From NCBI RefSeq assembly GCF_002878395.1, contig NC_061118.1, forward strand, positions 84,222,673 to 84,286,672: a stretch of DNA of 64,000 nt. The letters run 5' to 3'. Below are positions 47,640 through 58,867 of this stretch, piece after piece. The DNA is from Capsicum annuum. Lineage: Eukaryota; Streptophyta; Magnoliopsida; Solanales; Solanaceae. Positions within the stretch are counted from its first letter, which is position 1, and every line of letters begins with the position of its first letter. A model generated the notes under the pieces. The model did not search any database. It was not told where the DNA came from and saw nothing but the letters and a program-made list of their open reading frames with translations. Made by a program: the position numbers and the translations under genes.

Positions 47640-49083
47640 CAATCTAAGCACATGATATGGATCTGGAATGTATCACCATAACATGAAAACATGTAAAATT
47701 AGATGAACAATGACTAAATCTGGTGGTAAACCTAACTCATAAGCTACCTAACCCACAACGTGGAGAATCTTAAAAGGTCCAATGTATCTAGAACTATGCT
47801 TGCCTTTCTTCCCGAACCTCATCATACCCTTCATGGGTGATATATAAAGGAAGACACATTCACTAACTCCGAATCTTAAGGAACAAAGCCTATGATCTGC
47901 ATAGGCCTCCTGCCTACTCTGATTCGCTCTTAATCTGTCCTGAATTATCTTGGCTCTATCTAGAGACTCCTATGAAAGGGAGCCTTAGAATAACTAGTAA
48001 AGTTGCTATCATATGAACAGGAGGTTACAGGTTCAAGCCTTGGAAATAGCCTCTGGCAAAATTACAAGGTAAGGCTGCATATGATACACCTTTGTGGTGG
48101 GGCCCTTCCCCAGACACCGAGCATAGCGGTAGCTTTAGTGCAATGAGCTGCCCTTTTTTTTATCCAGTGACTCCTAAAGAAAAGCAGTACCATAGGGTCT
48201 AACCTTAGAAGTCTCAAACAATCCAATTGGAGAACGACATCTCCTACCATACAAAGCCATAAAATGTGCCATCTCAATACTCAAATGGTAGATTTTACTA
48301 TATGCAAACTCTGCCAAAGCTAAGTGCTACTCCCACTGGCCTCCAAACTCTATAACATAGGCTTAGAGCATATCCTTAAGAACCTGAATTGTCTGCTCCA
48401 ACTGACCATCTATATGTGGATAAATGGCAGTACTATAATCTACTTGCATATCTAAATTCTCCTAAAATGCTCTCCAAAATATTAAGTGAACACAAAACCA
48501 CAGTCTAAAATAATAGAAATGGACACACCATGCAAACAGACTATTTTTTGAGCATGGATATGGGCTAACCTCTCAGCATTAAAGGATATCTGAATAGGAA
48601 TAAAATATGCTAACTTGTTCAAACAATCCATTATGACCAAAATGCCATTAGAACAACTAGAAGTGAGAGGTAAACCACTAATAAAATCCATGGTAATTCA
48701 CTCATACTTTAGCTTGAGAATGAGCATCCTTTGAGTCAACCCACTTTGTCACTGATGATCAACCTTTACCTGCTAGAAATATAGGCAACAAGCTATAAAA
48801 TCTACCATATCTCTCTTCATACTTCTCCACCAATAGTGCTATTACAAATCTCGACACATCTTAGTTGTGTTAGGATGAATGAAGTATCTAGAGCTGTGAG
48901 CCTTATGCAAATCAGTTAAATCAAGCCATTGGTCCTCAAAACATAAATAAAGCTACTAAATCTCGAAACACCCTTAGAATCTAAGGTTTTCTTCTCAGAC
49001 TCACCACTCAACACCTGGTCATGAAAGAAGTAAAGATTACTTTCTCAAACTGATAATCTCAAATTTGCTCTAATAGCGGGGAC
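47640..49083 (-). pseudogene. pol: Integrase of element 5, decayed and split by a SINE
   Basis: On minus in order: IHPNTTKM with the zinc region and HYWWRSMKRDMVDF (about 48890-48800), MDFISGLPLTSSCSNGILVI (48691-48632, first aspartate), FIPIQISFNAERLAHI, ISIILDCGFVFT (second aspartate, about 48520-48482), QLEQTIQVLKDML (glutamate, 48405-48360) and MALYGRRCRSPIGLFETSKV (about 48260-48200). After the Au SINE it resumes with RAKIIQDRLRANQSRQEAYA (47960-47900), SSRYIGPFKILHVVG and VFMLWRYIPDPYHVLRLD. A chromodomain is not recognisable. Stops include TAG and TAA at usual Gln positions. Confidence 0.85.
47978..48161 (+). mobile_element. Au SINE
   Basis: A tRNA-derived short element on plus: head GGGAGCCTTAGAATAACTAG, A-box-like TAGTAAAGTTG, B box GGTTCAAGCC (48030-48039), body with CCTCTGGCAAAATTACAAGG and GGGGCCCTTCCCCAGACACC, and a T-run end (48154-48161), all as in Au SINEs of Solanaceae. 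Flanked by imperfect direct repeats GACTCCTATGAAA (47965-47977) and GACTCCTAAAGAAA (48169-48182). It interrupts the minus-strand integrase of element 5. Confidence 0.92.
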
Positions 49084-50183
49084 TGATAAGTGGTGAATTT
49101 ATTGCTTATTTCCACTTATTATTTATGCACACTACTATAATTTGAAGACATAAATGAGACAACATTATGATTATATGTACTAATTTACACATTTTGCAGA
49201 CATATATATGATGAGATAGAAGGATATTGAATTGAGCTAAAAAAGAAAGAAGAAGAAAAGTGTACAACTGAAGGACTATGTACAAAACGAGGCTCAGTTA
49301 CTGCGGTCATGGTTAGTGGGCCACGATCGCACCCAGTAAAGATGGTTAGCCACATAATCACATAGATCTAACCGTAGTCATGGTAGCTGCGATTGCTGCC
49401 AATATGGTGCAATTACGGCAATGCAGGATCAGGCTTAAGGGTAGTTTTTTAATTTTCAACAGCCGAACACAAATCCCTTAAAGTCCTAAAACCCTTTCCT
49501 ATTTTGGGCATTCTAGAGACTAGCAATATTTTGAATTTGAAGTTGAAACCCTAAATTGGGAAAGAATTATAATTGAATTTAGAGACCTTGAATTTAGTAA
49601 TTCTTAAAGAATGGATGCTTTGTACAATCCTTATGGTATTTTTTCTCCTTTCATCATGAGTACCTAAATTTAATTATATTGAGATTATGTTGAACTAAGG
49701 TGTAATTAGTTGTGGGTTGTAATGTTTTTGTTTATATGCTAGTTGGTTTATGATGGGTTCCAATATTGTTTGATTAAATTGGTTGGAATTGAGAGTGAAA
49801 TCCCTAAATACTCAAAATCGATTTATGGATGAAAACCCCAAACGCTTGAAAGCTCAAACCTTTTTTGAGAGAGAGGTTTAGGAGAACTTTTGAAACCCAC
49901 ATAATCCTTTAAGGAGGGATGTGGCAACCAAGGGAATAGCAGAAAATTAATGGATTTAATTTGCTCATTCTCACTATCTTAGACATAAGAGTGATTTTGA
50001 AGTTGATTGTACCTTAGGTATTTTTCTAGAAATAGGAATACCCAATTAAGGTAAATGTGAATATAATTAACACACTTTTTAGGTATCCCAAAGGTGAAAT
50101 AAGTGAAATTCTTAAGGTTTTGTTGAAAATCTAGCCTCAAAGATCCTATACCTAGCCTACCATATTATTAACAACTAGCATAT
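49084..50183 (+). repeat. 5' LTR of Athila element B, first part
   Basis: Starts TGATAAGTGGTG exactly where element 5 integrase breaks off. Interrupted at 50183 by Athila element A; it continues at 60374-60707, giving an LTR of about 1.43 kb. A word cluster lies at 49289-49430. Confidence 0.8.
49289..49430. repeat. GCGATCG-type word cluster, LTR of element B
   Basis: Words GCGGTCATGG, CCACGATCGC, CCGTAGTCATGG, GCTGCGATTGC and GCAATTACGGC within 140 bp, related to the palindrome GYCGCGATCGYG. About 40 bp downstream comes AGTTTTTTAATTTTC, AT-rich and promoter-like. Confidence 0.7.
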
Positions 50184-50354
50184 TGATGTGTGAGCCTACG
50201 CTAATACATTTGAGGCTTTTAACTCTAAATAATTGTAAGGTCTTGAGCAACTTTAGTTGTTTTTGATTAGTTTACTTTGATTTTTGCAGTAAATGTTGAG
50301 ATGTGGGAGAACAACAAAATAATGGAAGCAAAAAGGCTGAAAAGTAAAGCAAAA

Positions 50355-50706
50355 TAAAGGACAAGTGTGGCTGATGATGTTTATGATAAGTTGTCAGCTT
50401 GGTGATAACATGTCAAGAATGCCGTCATCTTTAAATAGAGAATAGGAGTTGAAGATATTTTTGTAATAACGTTTGTGATAAGCCGTCAGGTTGGTGATAA
50501 GGCATCAATATCATCGTCAGCCTTAGGCAGCAAGAGCCAAAATTACAGAGGAGCTGACGACATTAATGATAAGTCATCAGGTTGGTGATAATGTGTCAAC
50601 ATCGTCGTCAGCATTAGACAGCAGAAGCCAAAAATGCAGAGGAGCTGACGACATCCATGATAAGCCGTTAGACTCCTGATAAGATGTCATGGATGTCGTC
50701 GTCTAT
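50355..50706. repeat. GATAAGCCGTCAG cluster, 5' LTR of element A
   Basis: Four units of about 75 bp joining CTGACGACAT, ATGATAAGCCGTCAGG, GTGATAAGGCATCAAC and TCGTCGTCAGC. The last unit has perfect 14-bp arms: GACGACATCCATGA (50647-50660) and TCATGGATGTCGTC (50687-50700). Lies about 50 bp upstream of the TATA-like CTATTTAAACC. Confidence 0.9.
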
Positions 50707-50754
50707 TTCAAGAAAAAGCTGTAACTTTAATTTTATTTCCTTATTTAGGTTGAA

Positions 50755-50765
50755 CTATTTAAACC
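50755..50765 (+). promoter_or_regulatory. Likely TATA element of Athila A LTR
   Basis: CTATTTAAACC followed about 20 bp later by AGGGTTTTCTAAG; identical in the 3' LTR near 59437. No transcript evidence. Confidence 0.4.
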
Positions 50766-51693
50766 TTTGTTTTAGGGTTTTCTAAGAATTAGTCATTCAT
50801 TCATCAGCATCATTGTTCAAAAAAGAGAGTTTGATACTTTAAGTATTGGAGAATATTTTCCGATCTTTCTTTCTCTATTTTTTTTAATTCGAACAATACA
50901 ACTATTTTGGGAATTTTCCTTCATGATCTAATCTACGATTCACTAATTATTATTCATCCTTGTAATTTAATCTTCTCAATTATGAATTCAATTTTGTGTT
51001 TCGTTCTTTGCATCATGAGTGGCTAAACTCCGTTAACCTGAATTATGGGATCTAAGGTTAGGTCATGATAATGTACTAAATACTCAAGATTTAATAGGTG
51101 TTAGGATTTCTTGATAATTCTGAGATTTTAATTAACGTCTGTTGGTTGCAAATAGTAGACACACCTTCTTTGATTTACTTTAGAAAGAATCATATAAAGT
51201 AGGAAGTGAATTATCAACAGGGACTCAGAAATACTTCATTTAATAATCAACGCTGTAACAACGTTGATTAACCTGAGGTAAAATCTGGGCAGTGAATAGC
51301 AATTTCTTAAGTCCAAGAGGATTAGGAAATTAGACACTTAAATAGGTCGAGAGATATTTGAGCATATCATCGATAAAGATAGCTTGTTATCCTAACCGCC
51401 ATGAGAATCTTGAGTCACCTTTAGCATATGTTATGTACCGTAAGACCTAGTGAACATAATTCTAGTTATTTCATAAAATCTTGGTTACAAATATCAAAAT
51501 TAAAGTGACAAACAATCATTGGTGAAACTTAAACCCCCATTTCAGGAAATGTTAAACTATCAATGAATTAAATCACAAACGACTTGAGTTCACACCATAT
51601 TCCCTATGGGATTCGACCCCAAACTAGTTGGGTTTTATATTGAAAACGATCGCTTACACCTATTCAAAAGTGTAGTTTGAGCGTTATAAAAAT

Positions 51694-51711
51694 TAGCGTC
51701 GTTGCCAGGAA
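51694..51711 (+). other. Primer-binding site of Athila A
   Basis: TAGCGTCGTTGCCAGGAA, a mutated TGGCGCCGTTGCCGGGGA complementary to the 3' end of tRNA-Asp, the usual Athila primer site. Confidence 0.85.
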
Positions 51712-51885
51712 ATATGGTTGAAAACTAAAAGTTGTGTGTACTAATTGACTATTAGTTAGGTTTCCTAGATTTATGTTTATTTGTTATTTTTGTTTATTGC
51801 AGGTTCCTTGTTGTTTAAGCCAAAAACAAGAAGTTCCAAAGAACCGTTATTACCAATTAATCTGAAACCTCAGCTGATCGGGAGA

Positions 51886-53255
51886 ATGGAAAAACAGCAA
51901 GAGGATGGCTGACTGGTAGTCTTGGCCAGGGCTCAGGTTAACATATAGAACTAGGGTCAATAAGTATGTCACCTGAACCATGATAATGAAGACTTGGGTG
52001 ATGAGGAATTGCTGAATCCTTAAAACCTAAGGTGAGCTGAGCGAATTGCTGCACCAGTGCAGCAAAATTTTGACAAAAACCATCCAGTCAGAGGAAGGTA
52101 TGGTCAACAGCCTGTCCATTATGAGGTTGATGATGATGATAAAGGAATGGATGGAACAGGTGCAATGGGTGCTATCATTCCTCCACCGTTGGCACCTGGA
52201 GCAAAATTCAGCATAACAAGTACTATGATTTAACTCTTAAATCTGAAGGGTTTGTTTGGAGGCTTGCCTGGTGATGATCCAAACATGCACTTGGTGAAAT
52301 TTATCACCATTTGAAAATTTTTTGATAATCCGGGAGTGAGCTAGAATGTGATCCGATTGAGATTGTTTCTATTGTCTCTGTCTGGGGAGGCAACAATGTG
52401 GTTAAATGAGCTGGAGCCCAATTCTATAACCATCTGGAGACAGTTGAAAGAGGGTTCGTAAAATGGTTCTTTCCACCCTCCAGGAGGGTACAGTTGAGGG
52501 ACGAAATCAGTAACTTCAAGCAGCTCCCGACTGAACCATTGCATGAAACTTAGGAGAGATTCAAAAAGAAGATGGCACAATGTCCGAACCACAACATGAT
52601 GGACTTGCACCTGATGGAGACTTTGTACAGATCTTTTAAATCTGTGACAAATCCAATTGTAGATAATACTGCAGGTGGTTCGTTCATTGACTTTTCTTTT
52701 CAAGATGCTTTAGATATGCTGAATAGAATGACCAAACAGAGTCGGTCTTAGCATACCAGGGATTCTTTGGTAGCTAGCCCAACTGTTTCTAGTGTTATGA
52801 CTACGGAGTAGTACAGAAGGGATGGGGAGCGAGACCAATACATGACCCACTTAAAGACTCAGATGGACTTGCTGACCAAGCACTGGCTGTCAAGCAAGAC
52901 TGACCAGGGATTCGTGCACTGTTGCTATTAATATAGATGAGGAGGCAAATTATATTAATAATCAGGGGGTTTCCGAGGTAATAGCCAAGGAAGTCAAGGT
53001 CGGAACTTTTATGACAAGCCTGATTATAAAGATAGAGAGCAAGGAAACTGGAGAAGCAATAATGATAGGAGTGGTTTGAATGTTCCTTCTGGAAGTCGGG
53101 ATATTACACCAACTAGATCTGGAAAGATATCCATGGAGGACATGATGGAAAATTTTTTGAAGGCAGTTGAGGCTACCAGCTCAGGGGTAACCACTATGAA
53201 GAGTGAATTCTCTACCTTGAGTTAGTTAGTTAGTTCATACTCCACTACTATCAAG
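51886..53255 (+). pseudogene. gag: gag of Athila A, decayed
   Basis: From ATG 51886 (MEKQQEDG). The gag domain is readable as GLFGGLPGDDPNMHLVKFI (52249-52310), LSLSGEATMWLNELEPNSI, then after a frameshift RDEISNFKQLPTEPLHET (52498-52550) and KKKMAQCPNHNMMDLHLMET. The FIDFSFQDALDMLNRM piece (52685-52735) follows. About a dozen stops and a frameshift near 52455. Confidence 0.8.
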
Positions 53256-53258
53256 CAG

Positions 53259-54284
53259 TTGGAGCAACAGATGAGCCAACTTTATGCAACACTAAACCAA
53301 AGAAAAAGTGGTACTTTACCTAGTGATACAATTCAGAATCCACAGAATGATGGCTCATGTATGACGATTACCACTGGGAGTGGTAAGATCTTATCTGGCC
53401 CTTTTTGGGGCAAATTTGCAGATGGTGAGGTGGTTGTTGATGAATCTGAAGAAAGCAAACCAGTGGAGTTTGAGAAGCTGGATAGTTATATTGATGCTTC
53501 GAAGAAAGAAAAAGAGAAGGAAGAGGAAGTGGTGTTGAAATCTATCCCTAGACCACCACCTCCCTTTCCTCAACAAATGAAGAAAAAGGCTGATTATACA
53601 AAATTCAGCAAATTCATGGCCATGCTCAAGCAATTAACAATTAAAGTGCCTTTGGTTGAGATAATTAAGCAAATTCTAGGATATGCAAAGTTTATGAAAG
53701 ACCTTGTAACCAAGAAATGGAAGGTTAGCCATGAGCCAGAGGACAATTTTCTCCATTGTGACGCTATCTCTACAAGGTCTTTAGTGCAGAAAAAGGTAGA
53801 TTCGGGAGCGTTTATCATCCCATGTACTATTGGCCCCCTAAAGTTCACAAAATCACTATGCGATCTGGGATCCAGTATAAATTTAATGCCACTGGATGTG
53901 TACAAGAAATTAGGTTTGGGGGATCCTACCCCAACAAATATGCGGTTGGTAATGGCCGATAGATTTGTGAAGCGGCCTGCAGGCATACTGCACGATGTTT
54001 TGGTAAAGGTAGCCGATTTTGTTCTGCCTGCTAATTTTGTGGTCCTAGATTACGAAGTGGATTTTGAAGTGCCCATCATCTTGGGTAGGCCATTACTTAC
54101 AACTGGGAGAGTGCTAGTAGACATGGATTTGAACGATCTAAAGTTCAGGTTCAATGACCAAGGAGCACGCTTCAAAATACACTCATCCATGACTCAGAAA
54201 CATGAGATAAGTGTTTTCTCAATCGTTAACGTCTTCTATGATGATGGTAAAGGGGTATCAACAGGTTGTCTTGGTGAAGTCTGA
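53259..54284 (+). CDS. Athila A Gag C-terminus and aspartic protease, open frame
   Basis: An undamaged 341-codon frame inside an otherwise decayed element. It is the C-terminal part of an Athila Gag-protease polyprotein. Residues 1-40 are a coiled segment (MEQQMSQLYATLNQRKSG). The stretch to about 110 is acidic and ends in a proline run (IPRPPPPFPQQ). KFSKFMAMLKQLTIKVPLVE, typical of Athila proteins, lies at about 113-132. The protease region has CDLGSSINLMPLDVYKKLGL with the active-site aspartate at residue 202, and PIILGRPLL near 272-280. The frame is open back only to a TAG near 53221, so the ATG at 53259 is internal to the original polyprotein. Nothing downstream continues into reverse transcriptase; the frame ends at TGA 54282-54284. 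Confidence 0.85.
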   Translation: MEQQMSQLYATLNQRKSGTLPSDTIQNPQNDGSCMTITTGSGKILSGPFWGKFADGEVVVDESEESKPVEFEKLDSYIDASKKEKEKEEEVVLKSIPRPPPPFPQQMKKKADYTKFSKFMAMLKQLTIKVPLVEIIKQILGYAKFMKDLVTKKWKVSHEPEDNFLHCDAISTRSLVQKKVDSGAFIIPCTIGPLKFTKSLCDLGSSINLMPLDVYKKLGLGDPTPTNMRLVMADRFVKRPAGILHDVLVKVADFVLPANFVVLDYEVDFEVPIILGRPLLTTGRVLVDMDLNDLKFRFNDQGARFKIHSSMTQKHEISVFSIVNVFYDDGKGVSTGCLGEV

Positions 54285-54424
54285 GTAGTTAAGACAACTA
54301 AGTCGTGCTACGACAGTAAATCAGGAGCTATTGGAACGCAACCCAAAGTTTGTATATTTAAGCAAATGTTTTTACTTTTATAATTAGGGTTTAGTACAGA
54401 GAAGGTAAAAAATGAGAGGTTAGC

Positions 54425-54585
54425 TGAAAGGCCATGACGATATCTCTGATAAGCCGTCACAATTGTGATAAGCTATAAGAAATGTCATCAGATAGGCCAA
54501 ACTTGAGGTAACTTCTACTTAGGGGTGACGATGTTTGTGATAGGCTGTCATACTTGTGATAAGCCATCACAAGTCATCATCAGAC
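54425..54585. repeat. Internal hairpin units 1-2 of Athila A
   Basis: Two units of about 60 bp, each TGACGAT...GTGATAAGC...ATGTCATCA; unit 1 has the 12-bp palindrome TCACAATTGTGA (54467-54478). Same words as the LTR cluster. Confidence 0.8.
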
Positions 54586-55069
54586 CATAGCCTTAAAAGC
54601 TAAAATTTTGGGCCCATTTTAAATCAAATCCGACCCGGCCCAACATAGGAACCTTTTCAAATTTCTGCTAGTTTTAATTCTTTTACTTTAGTTTATTTCT
54701 TCCCTTAGTTAGTTTATCTCCTACTCTTTGTAAAAAACTTCTACAAAATAAGTTCCCTTGTGCGTGGGTTTGCAATTCACAATCAAGAGATTCTTCCTAC
54801 TTCTTCATGTACGTGTAATCAGATTAAGGGACCCCATTAGGTATACTCTAACTTTAACTCTTCTTTTTTTTGTGGTAAGTGATTGATAGATGAAAAACTA
54901 AGTCCCCAAGATGCTTGAACCAAGTTGAACTTGGAAAGAAGCTAAAATCGCACCTAGGGTTTGCTGTGCAGTTCCTGGGTTTGAAAAAGACAGCTCACAC
55001 TCAAAATTCAAGTGAATTTTGAGAAATAATGGGGACCGAAAATTGAGTTAAAATCAAAAGTGGGTTATG

Positions 55070-55318
55070 ATAAGAGATGGCGACATTTATGATAGGCTAT
55101 CATAATTGTGATGGCTTATCAGGAATGTCGTCAAAGACTGGCAAGAATGAAGTGATTTCTGTTTAGAGCTGACGACATTTGTGATAGGCTATCACAATTA
55201 TGACGGCTTATTAGGAATGTCATCAAAAGTTGTTAAAATTTTAAAGGTTCTATCTAAGGTTGACGACCATTGCAAAAAGCTATTATAGTCATGACGGCTT
55301 ATCAAGAATTGTCGTCAC
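55070..55318. repeat. Internal hairpin units 3-5 of Athila A
   Basis: Three units spaced about 90 bp, for example TGACGACATTTGTGATAGGC (55162-55181) facing GACGGCTTATTAGGAATGTC further on; the outer 10-bp arms TGACGACATT/AATGTC(A/G)TCA pair. Same words as the LTR cluster. Confidence 0.85.
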
Positions 55319-55420
55319 ACCTGGAACCTGAAGCATGAATAAGCCAATGTGATTAATGTGTTTGTGTTTGTGCTCTTGTGGACTAACCAATGGTTTTTCT
55401 AATGCTACAGGAACCTTAAA

Positions 55421-57487
55421 ATGGCATAAAAAAGAAAGAGCCCCAAAACACCAAAGAAAGCAACCAAAGAAAGTGTACGTCGTAAGCTTATCGACGAGGA
55501 ATCTGATTACGAGGAGGAGGAACCCTTACTCAGGAAGCAAAAGAAAAAGCAAAGTTTAAAGAAACCTTCGCCACCTCTACCCATTAAAGTGGAGAATAGT
55601 GATTATAATGAGACTACAACACCACCAGAAAGTCCAGCTTTTGAACATACTGCCTCTGAGCAAGAGGGTTCTGAACAACATGATTCTGACCATGCCAAAT
55701 CTGAAGAAGAGGAGCAGGAAGGGTCTGAGGAGTCTGAGTCTGAGGGAACAACATCTAGATCCCCATCCTCTGAACAACAAGATGATAAAGAGTCTCAAGC
55801 TCGGGGAACACTTATCAAATATAAGAACCCCAAAGTTTGAGATAATGCTAGGTGGAAAATTCCTAGGGCAGAGAGCATCTTCATCATTGGGCTCCGCAAA
55901 ACTAATAGAAGAAGTGCTAAAAGGTTAATTTAGGAAGAAAAATTAATTATCACCAGAGGGTTGAGAAGGTACCCTGAAGTGGAACAGAAGTTATAAGAGT
56001 ATGGCTTGGGATGGACCACAAAAGAAGGAGGTTCATTTTTCCTTGCACTAGTTTGGGAGTGCTACGTGAACTACCACGCTCAGTTGGAAAACATGTGCAG
56101 GCCAGGTAAAAGAGTAGCAGACTAGCCCCTATTAGATAGAGTGTAGGTGAGAGGTGTAAGAGTTGATGTCTCAATCAAAAAAATCAATAGGTTTTTGCAT
56201 GGTCCCAACTTTACTCCTCAGGCCACCGCACCATCAGTCTATGCTCGGATTAGGAACTAGGAGAAATAACATCCGTGGTTGGCCAACATTATAGTTAAAG
56301 AAGAACCAGCATGGGTAACAAATCCAAATGAAAGAATCTATAAGTCCTCTTTGACTCAAGAGGCAAAGTTTTGGTGTGGTATAGTGCGAGTTTGGATGAT
56401 GCTCACTGATGGAGATAATATTCTGGGTGATGAACGAGCTATTCTTGTGGCGAGCATGGTGTAGAACCTTCCTCTAAATTTTAGAGAAATCATTACTGAT
56501 GAGATAAAGATTAGAATGTTGAGAACCAACACTGCTTACCCTTTCCCTTGTCTTATCATAGAGTAATGCCGAGCTGCTAATATGCCAAAGATTATAGGGG
56601 TTGATAATGACATTCCTGCCCAAAAGACTTATAACCCCATATGGGATGATGAAAATTATCCAGGATTGAGACTTGATAAAGGTGTAGAGGTATCTTCAGA
56701 CCCTTCAGTTACAGATGCCGGTGCAGCACCTCATGTGGAAGTGCAAGATTCTGAGGCTATGCAACTAATTTCTTTAACACAGGCAGGATCAGTGCCTGAG
56801 ACTAAAGCTAGCCCTTCAGTCCCTACAACAACAATAGGTTTTGTATTTTATCCGGTCGATATTCAAAAAGTGGATAAACAAGCCAAGTGGTGTGAGGCAT
56901 AGCTAAATACTTTTGCCAAATAGTTTGCTGCTGCAGTGGACAAGAGAATCAAGGCTGCCCTTGAGCCTTTTGTGACTTTGCCTAAGCGGGTTGCAGATTT
57001 AGAGAACTGATTCGATGCGCGGGTAAAAGAAATGTCAGGGGCTGATCTTGCTAGATTTAGAGCGGCATTGGACAAGGTAAAGGCAGATGTAGGGGTATTT
57101 CAAAAACACCAATTTATGATACGAATAGGTTAGGCCATGCATGAATCTGAGGAAGAAATTCTAATTCTTGACCTCACTGGAGACTCACCAAAGAAAAAAA
57201 GGAAGAAAAGTAAGAAGAAAGGTAAGGGAAAGAGAGAGAGGCCTAACAGTACTGAAGAGTGAAAAGAAGAGAAGAGGACAAGAAAGAAGGAGGAGAAAGA
57301 GTAGCTGAAAAGGGTAGAAATTGAGTCCTTAGTTGATAGCAAGAAATGGGAGGCAACCATCCGAGCTAGGGCTGCAAGTGTCTCATCTAGCAGGGCTTCA
57401 GCTACTGCAAAGCCAGATGCTCCCGATGGAGATAAGACAAAAGATGATGTAGTAGCAGGGTCAGATACCCAGGATCCATGTGCTTAA
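55421..57487 (+). pseudogene. Env-position ORF of Athila A (plant transposon protein type)
   Basis: One reading frame of 688 codons from ATG 55421, ten bases after a TGCTACAG acceptor, to TAA 57485-57487. It begins with basic KRKSPKTPKKATKESVRRK, then a Glu/Ser-rich stretch (55640-55750). The domain with RRYPEVEQK, FFLALVWECYVNYHAQLENM (56036-56095), IKKINRFLHGPNFTP and LTQEAKFWCGIVRVWMMLTD follows; it resembles the putative plant transposon protein domain (Transposase_32 type) found at the env position of Athila-like elements. The C-terminus is a Lys/Glu-rich coil with KKKRKKSKKKGKGKR (57190-57235). About sixteen in-frame stops, nine of them TAG, but no frameshift. Function unknown; no signal peptide or membrane segment seen. 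Confidence 0.7.
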
Positions 57488-58867
57488 TTGCCTTCAGGTA
57501 TACCCTAACCCTTAGAGCAGTTTATTTTTGATTTTAAGTTGAGGGTGTAGGGTAAGGCGTTGCTGTAGTATAGTTTATAGATAATTAGGAGTAATACAAG
57601 TACCTGAGGCATTTAGATTATTTTGTGATTTTTGAGTACCTCTCTAGTGGTTTGATAAATTGTCTACTATGTGAATTGCATCTATTTGTGACCACTATAC
57701 ATCTTTTTGTGGCATTCGTCTGGCAACTGAATAACCTTTGTTAAACAAGTACATGAACCAGATAAGTAGTGATATGCAAGATACTTGTATGCTATGTGTG
57801 TGTAAGGTCTTACTCAGTTCCCGTTGTGTGTTGAATCTAGAACTTGCCCGGTTAGTCTTGCCATGGTCATAGGATAGGAGTTAGGAAAAGATCATAGGCC
57901 ATTTTTGATGATTATCCACTTTTAGCCTAAATGACCTTCCCAATGTGATTAATATCCCTTGATCCCTGTTAGAGCTTAATTAGCCTATTTCTTTCTAGAA
58001 CACCTCTCACCTTCTTATTTACATCACAATGAACCTGTTTTGGCCTTGGTCCTCTTTGGATACTGTGCACCTTAACTTAGGCAAACAACCCAAGTTGAGG
58101 GTGGCTATCATAGGGGTGTGGGATACAAAATGATTATGAAGAGAGGAAGAATAAAAAAAATAATAAAAAAAAGTTGGGTGCAGTGAAAAAGGAATAAGAA
58201 ATGAGAAAGCTATGTAAAAGATAATAAAAAGACAATGTGATAATTGAAAAGACCGCATCCATCTTGAGCATGTGTGATCAATAAAAGAGAGGAAGAAAAG
58301 AAGGTTGAGAGTTAAAACCCCGAGAGTTTAGTGTAGCGTTAAGGAGGCATGGACTCTCTAAAATATCCATGAATATCATACCAGCCCCTGGCCTACGTTA
58401 CAAGCTTAAGAAAAGCCCTATAGTGATCCTAGCTGACCTGTCTGAAAACTTGGGTACTGACTATAAGGGAAAGACTATGGTATTTGACATGTAGTGTTTG
58501 AAACTTCATTCTGAGAGTGAATCTTGTTTTATCCCTCTATTTATGTTTTTGAATTTTGATATGAGTCAAAAAGGGATTTCTTTGTTGTGAGGGCACACAG
58601 TGTATGTTGCTAGTCACTGACTTTTTCGGATGTTTATGATCTTCGTATGGCATGGTTATTATTGCTAAATTTTTGCCGTATCTTGATTCTTGTGAGCTGT
58701 ATGGTTGTTTTTCAAAACATCAATAGTGGGCTTTAAAATTGACTGACCTTGGAGGTGGTGAATGTATTCTGAACTAGTATAAGTAGTTAGCTGCCAAATT
58801 GTAATTTGTATTCTCTTAGTTATGTTATGGTTGCTTGAGGACAAACAATTGTTCAAGTTGAGGCTGT
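57488..58867 (+). other. 3' untranslated region of Athila A
   Basis: No gene recognised. An A-rich patch at 58148-58172. Ends in GTTCAAGTTGAGGCTGT (58851-58867), a worn polypurine tract just before the 3' LTR. Confidence 0.55.

Larger units (their letters stand above)
45609..49083 (-). mobile_element. Minus-strand gypsy element 5, interrupted by Athila B
   Basis: On minus: integrase (49083 down to about 47640), then a 3' LTR running to about 45612 (GGGTCGTAA end). The upstream pol is displaced beyond 49083 by the insertion of Athila element B and is not in the window. Carries a 45-bp minisatellite and an Au SINE. Confidence 0.8.
50184..51689 (+). repeat. 5' LTR of Athila element A
   Basis: Aligns end to end with 58868-60373 at the same length. 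Holds four ~75-bp units of the GACGAC/GATAAGCCGTCAG cluster and a likely TATA stretch, CTATTTAAACC, at 50755-50765. Confidence 0.93.
54285..55420 (+). other. Non-coding spacer of Athila A between protease and env-position ORF
   Basis: No gene. Contains two groups of hairpin units (below), AT-rich promoter-like DNA after the first (CATTTTAAATCAAATCC near 54617), and, at its right end, a T-rich tract with TGCTACAG (55403-55410), a good splice acceptor. This fits a separately promoted or spliced mRNA for the following ORF. Confidence 0.6.

Noticed and set aside
47995..48045. tRNA gene suggested by A- and B-box-like words
   Set aside because: Part of an Au SINE with its body, T-run and flanking duplications; no cloverleaf.
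55421..57487. Reassigned TAG codons in the env-position ORF
   Set aside because: TAA and TGA stops also occur and neighbouring genes are decayed; ordinary C-to-T decay in a plant nuclear genome explains it.
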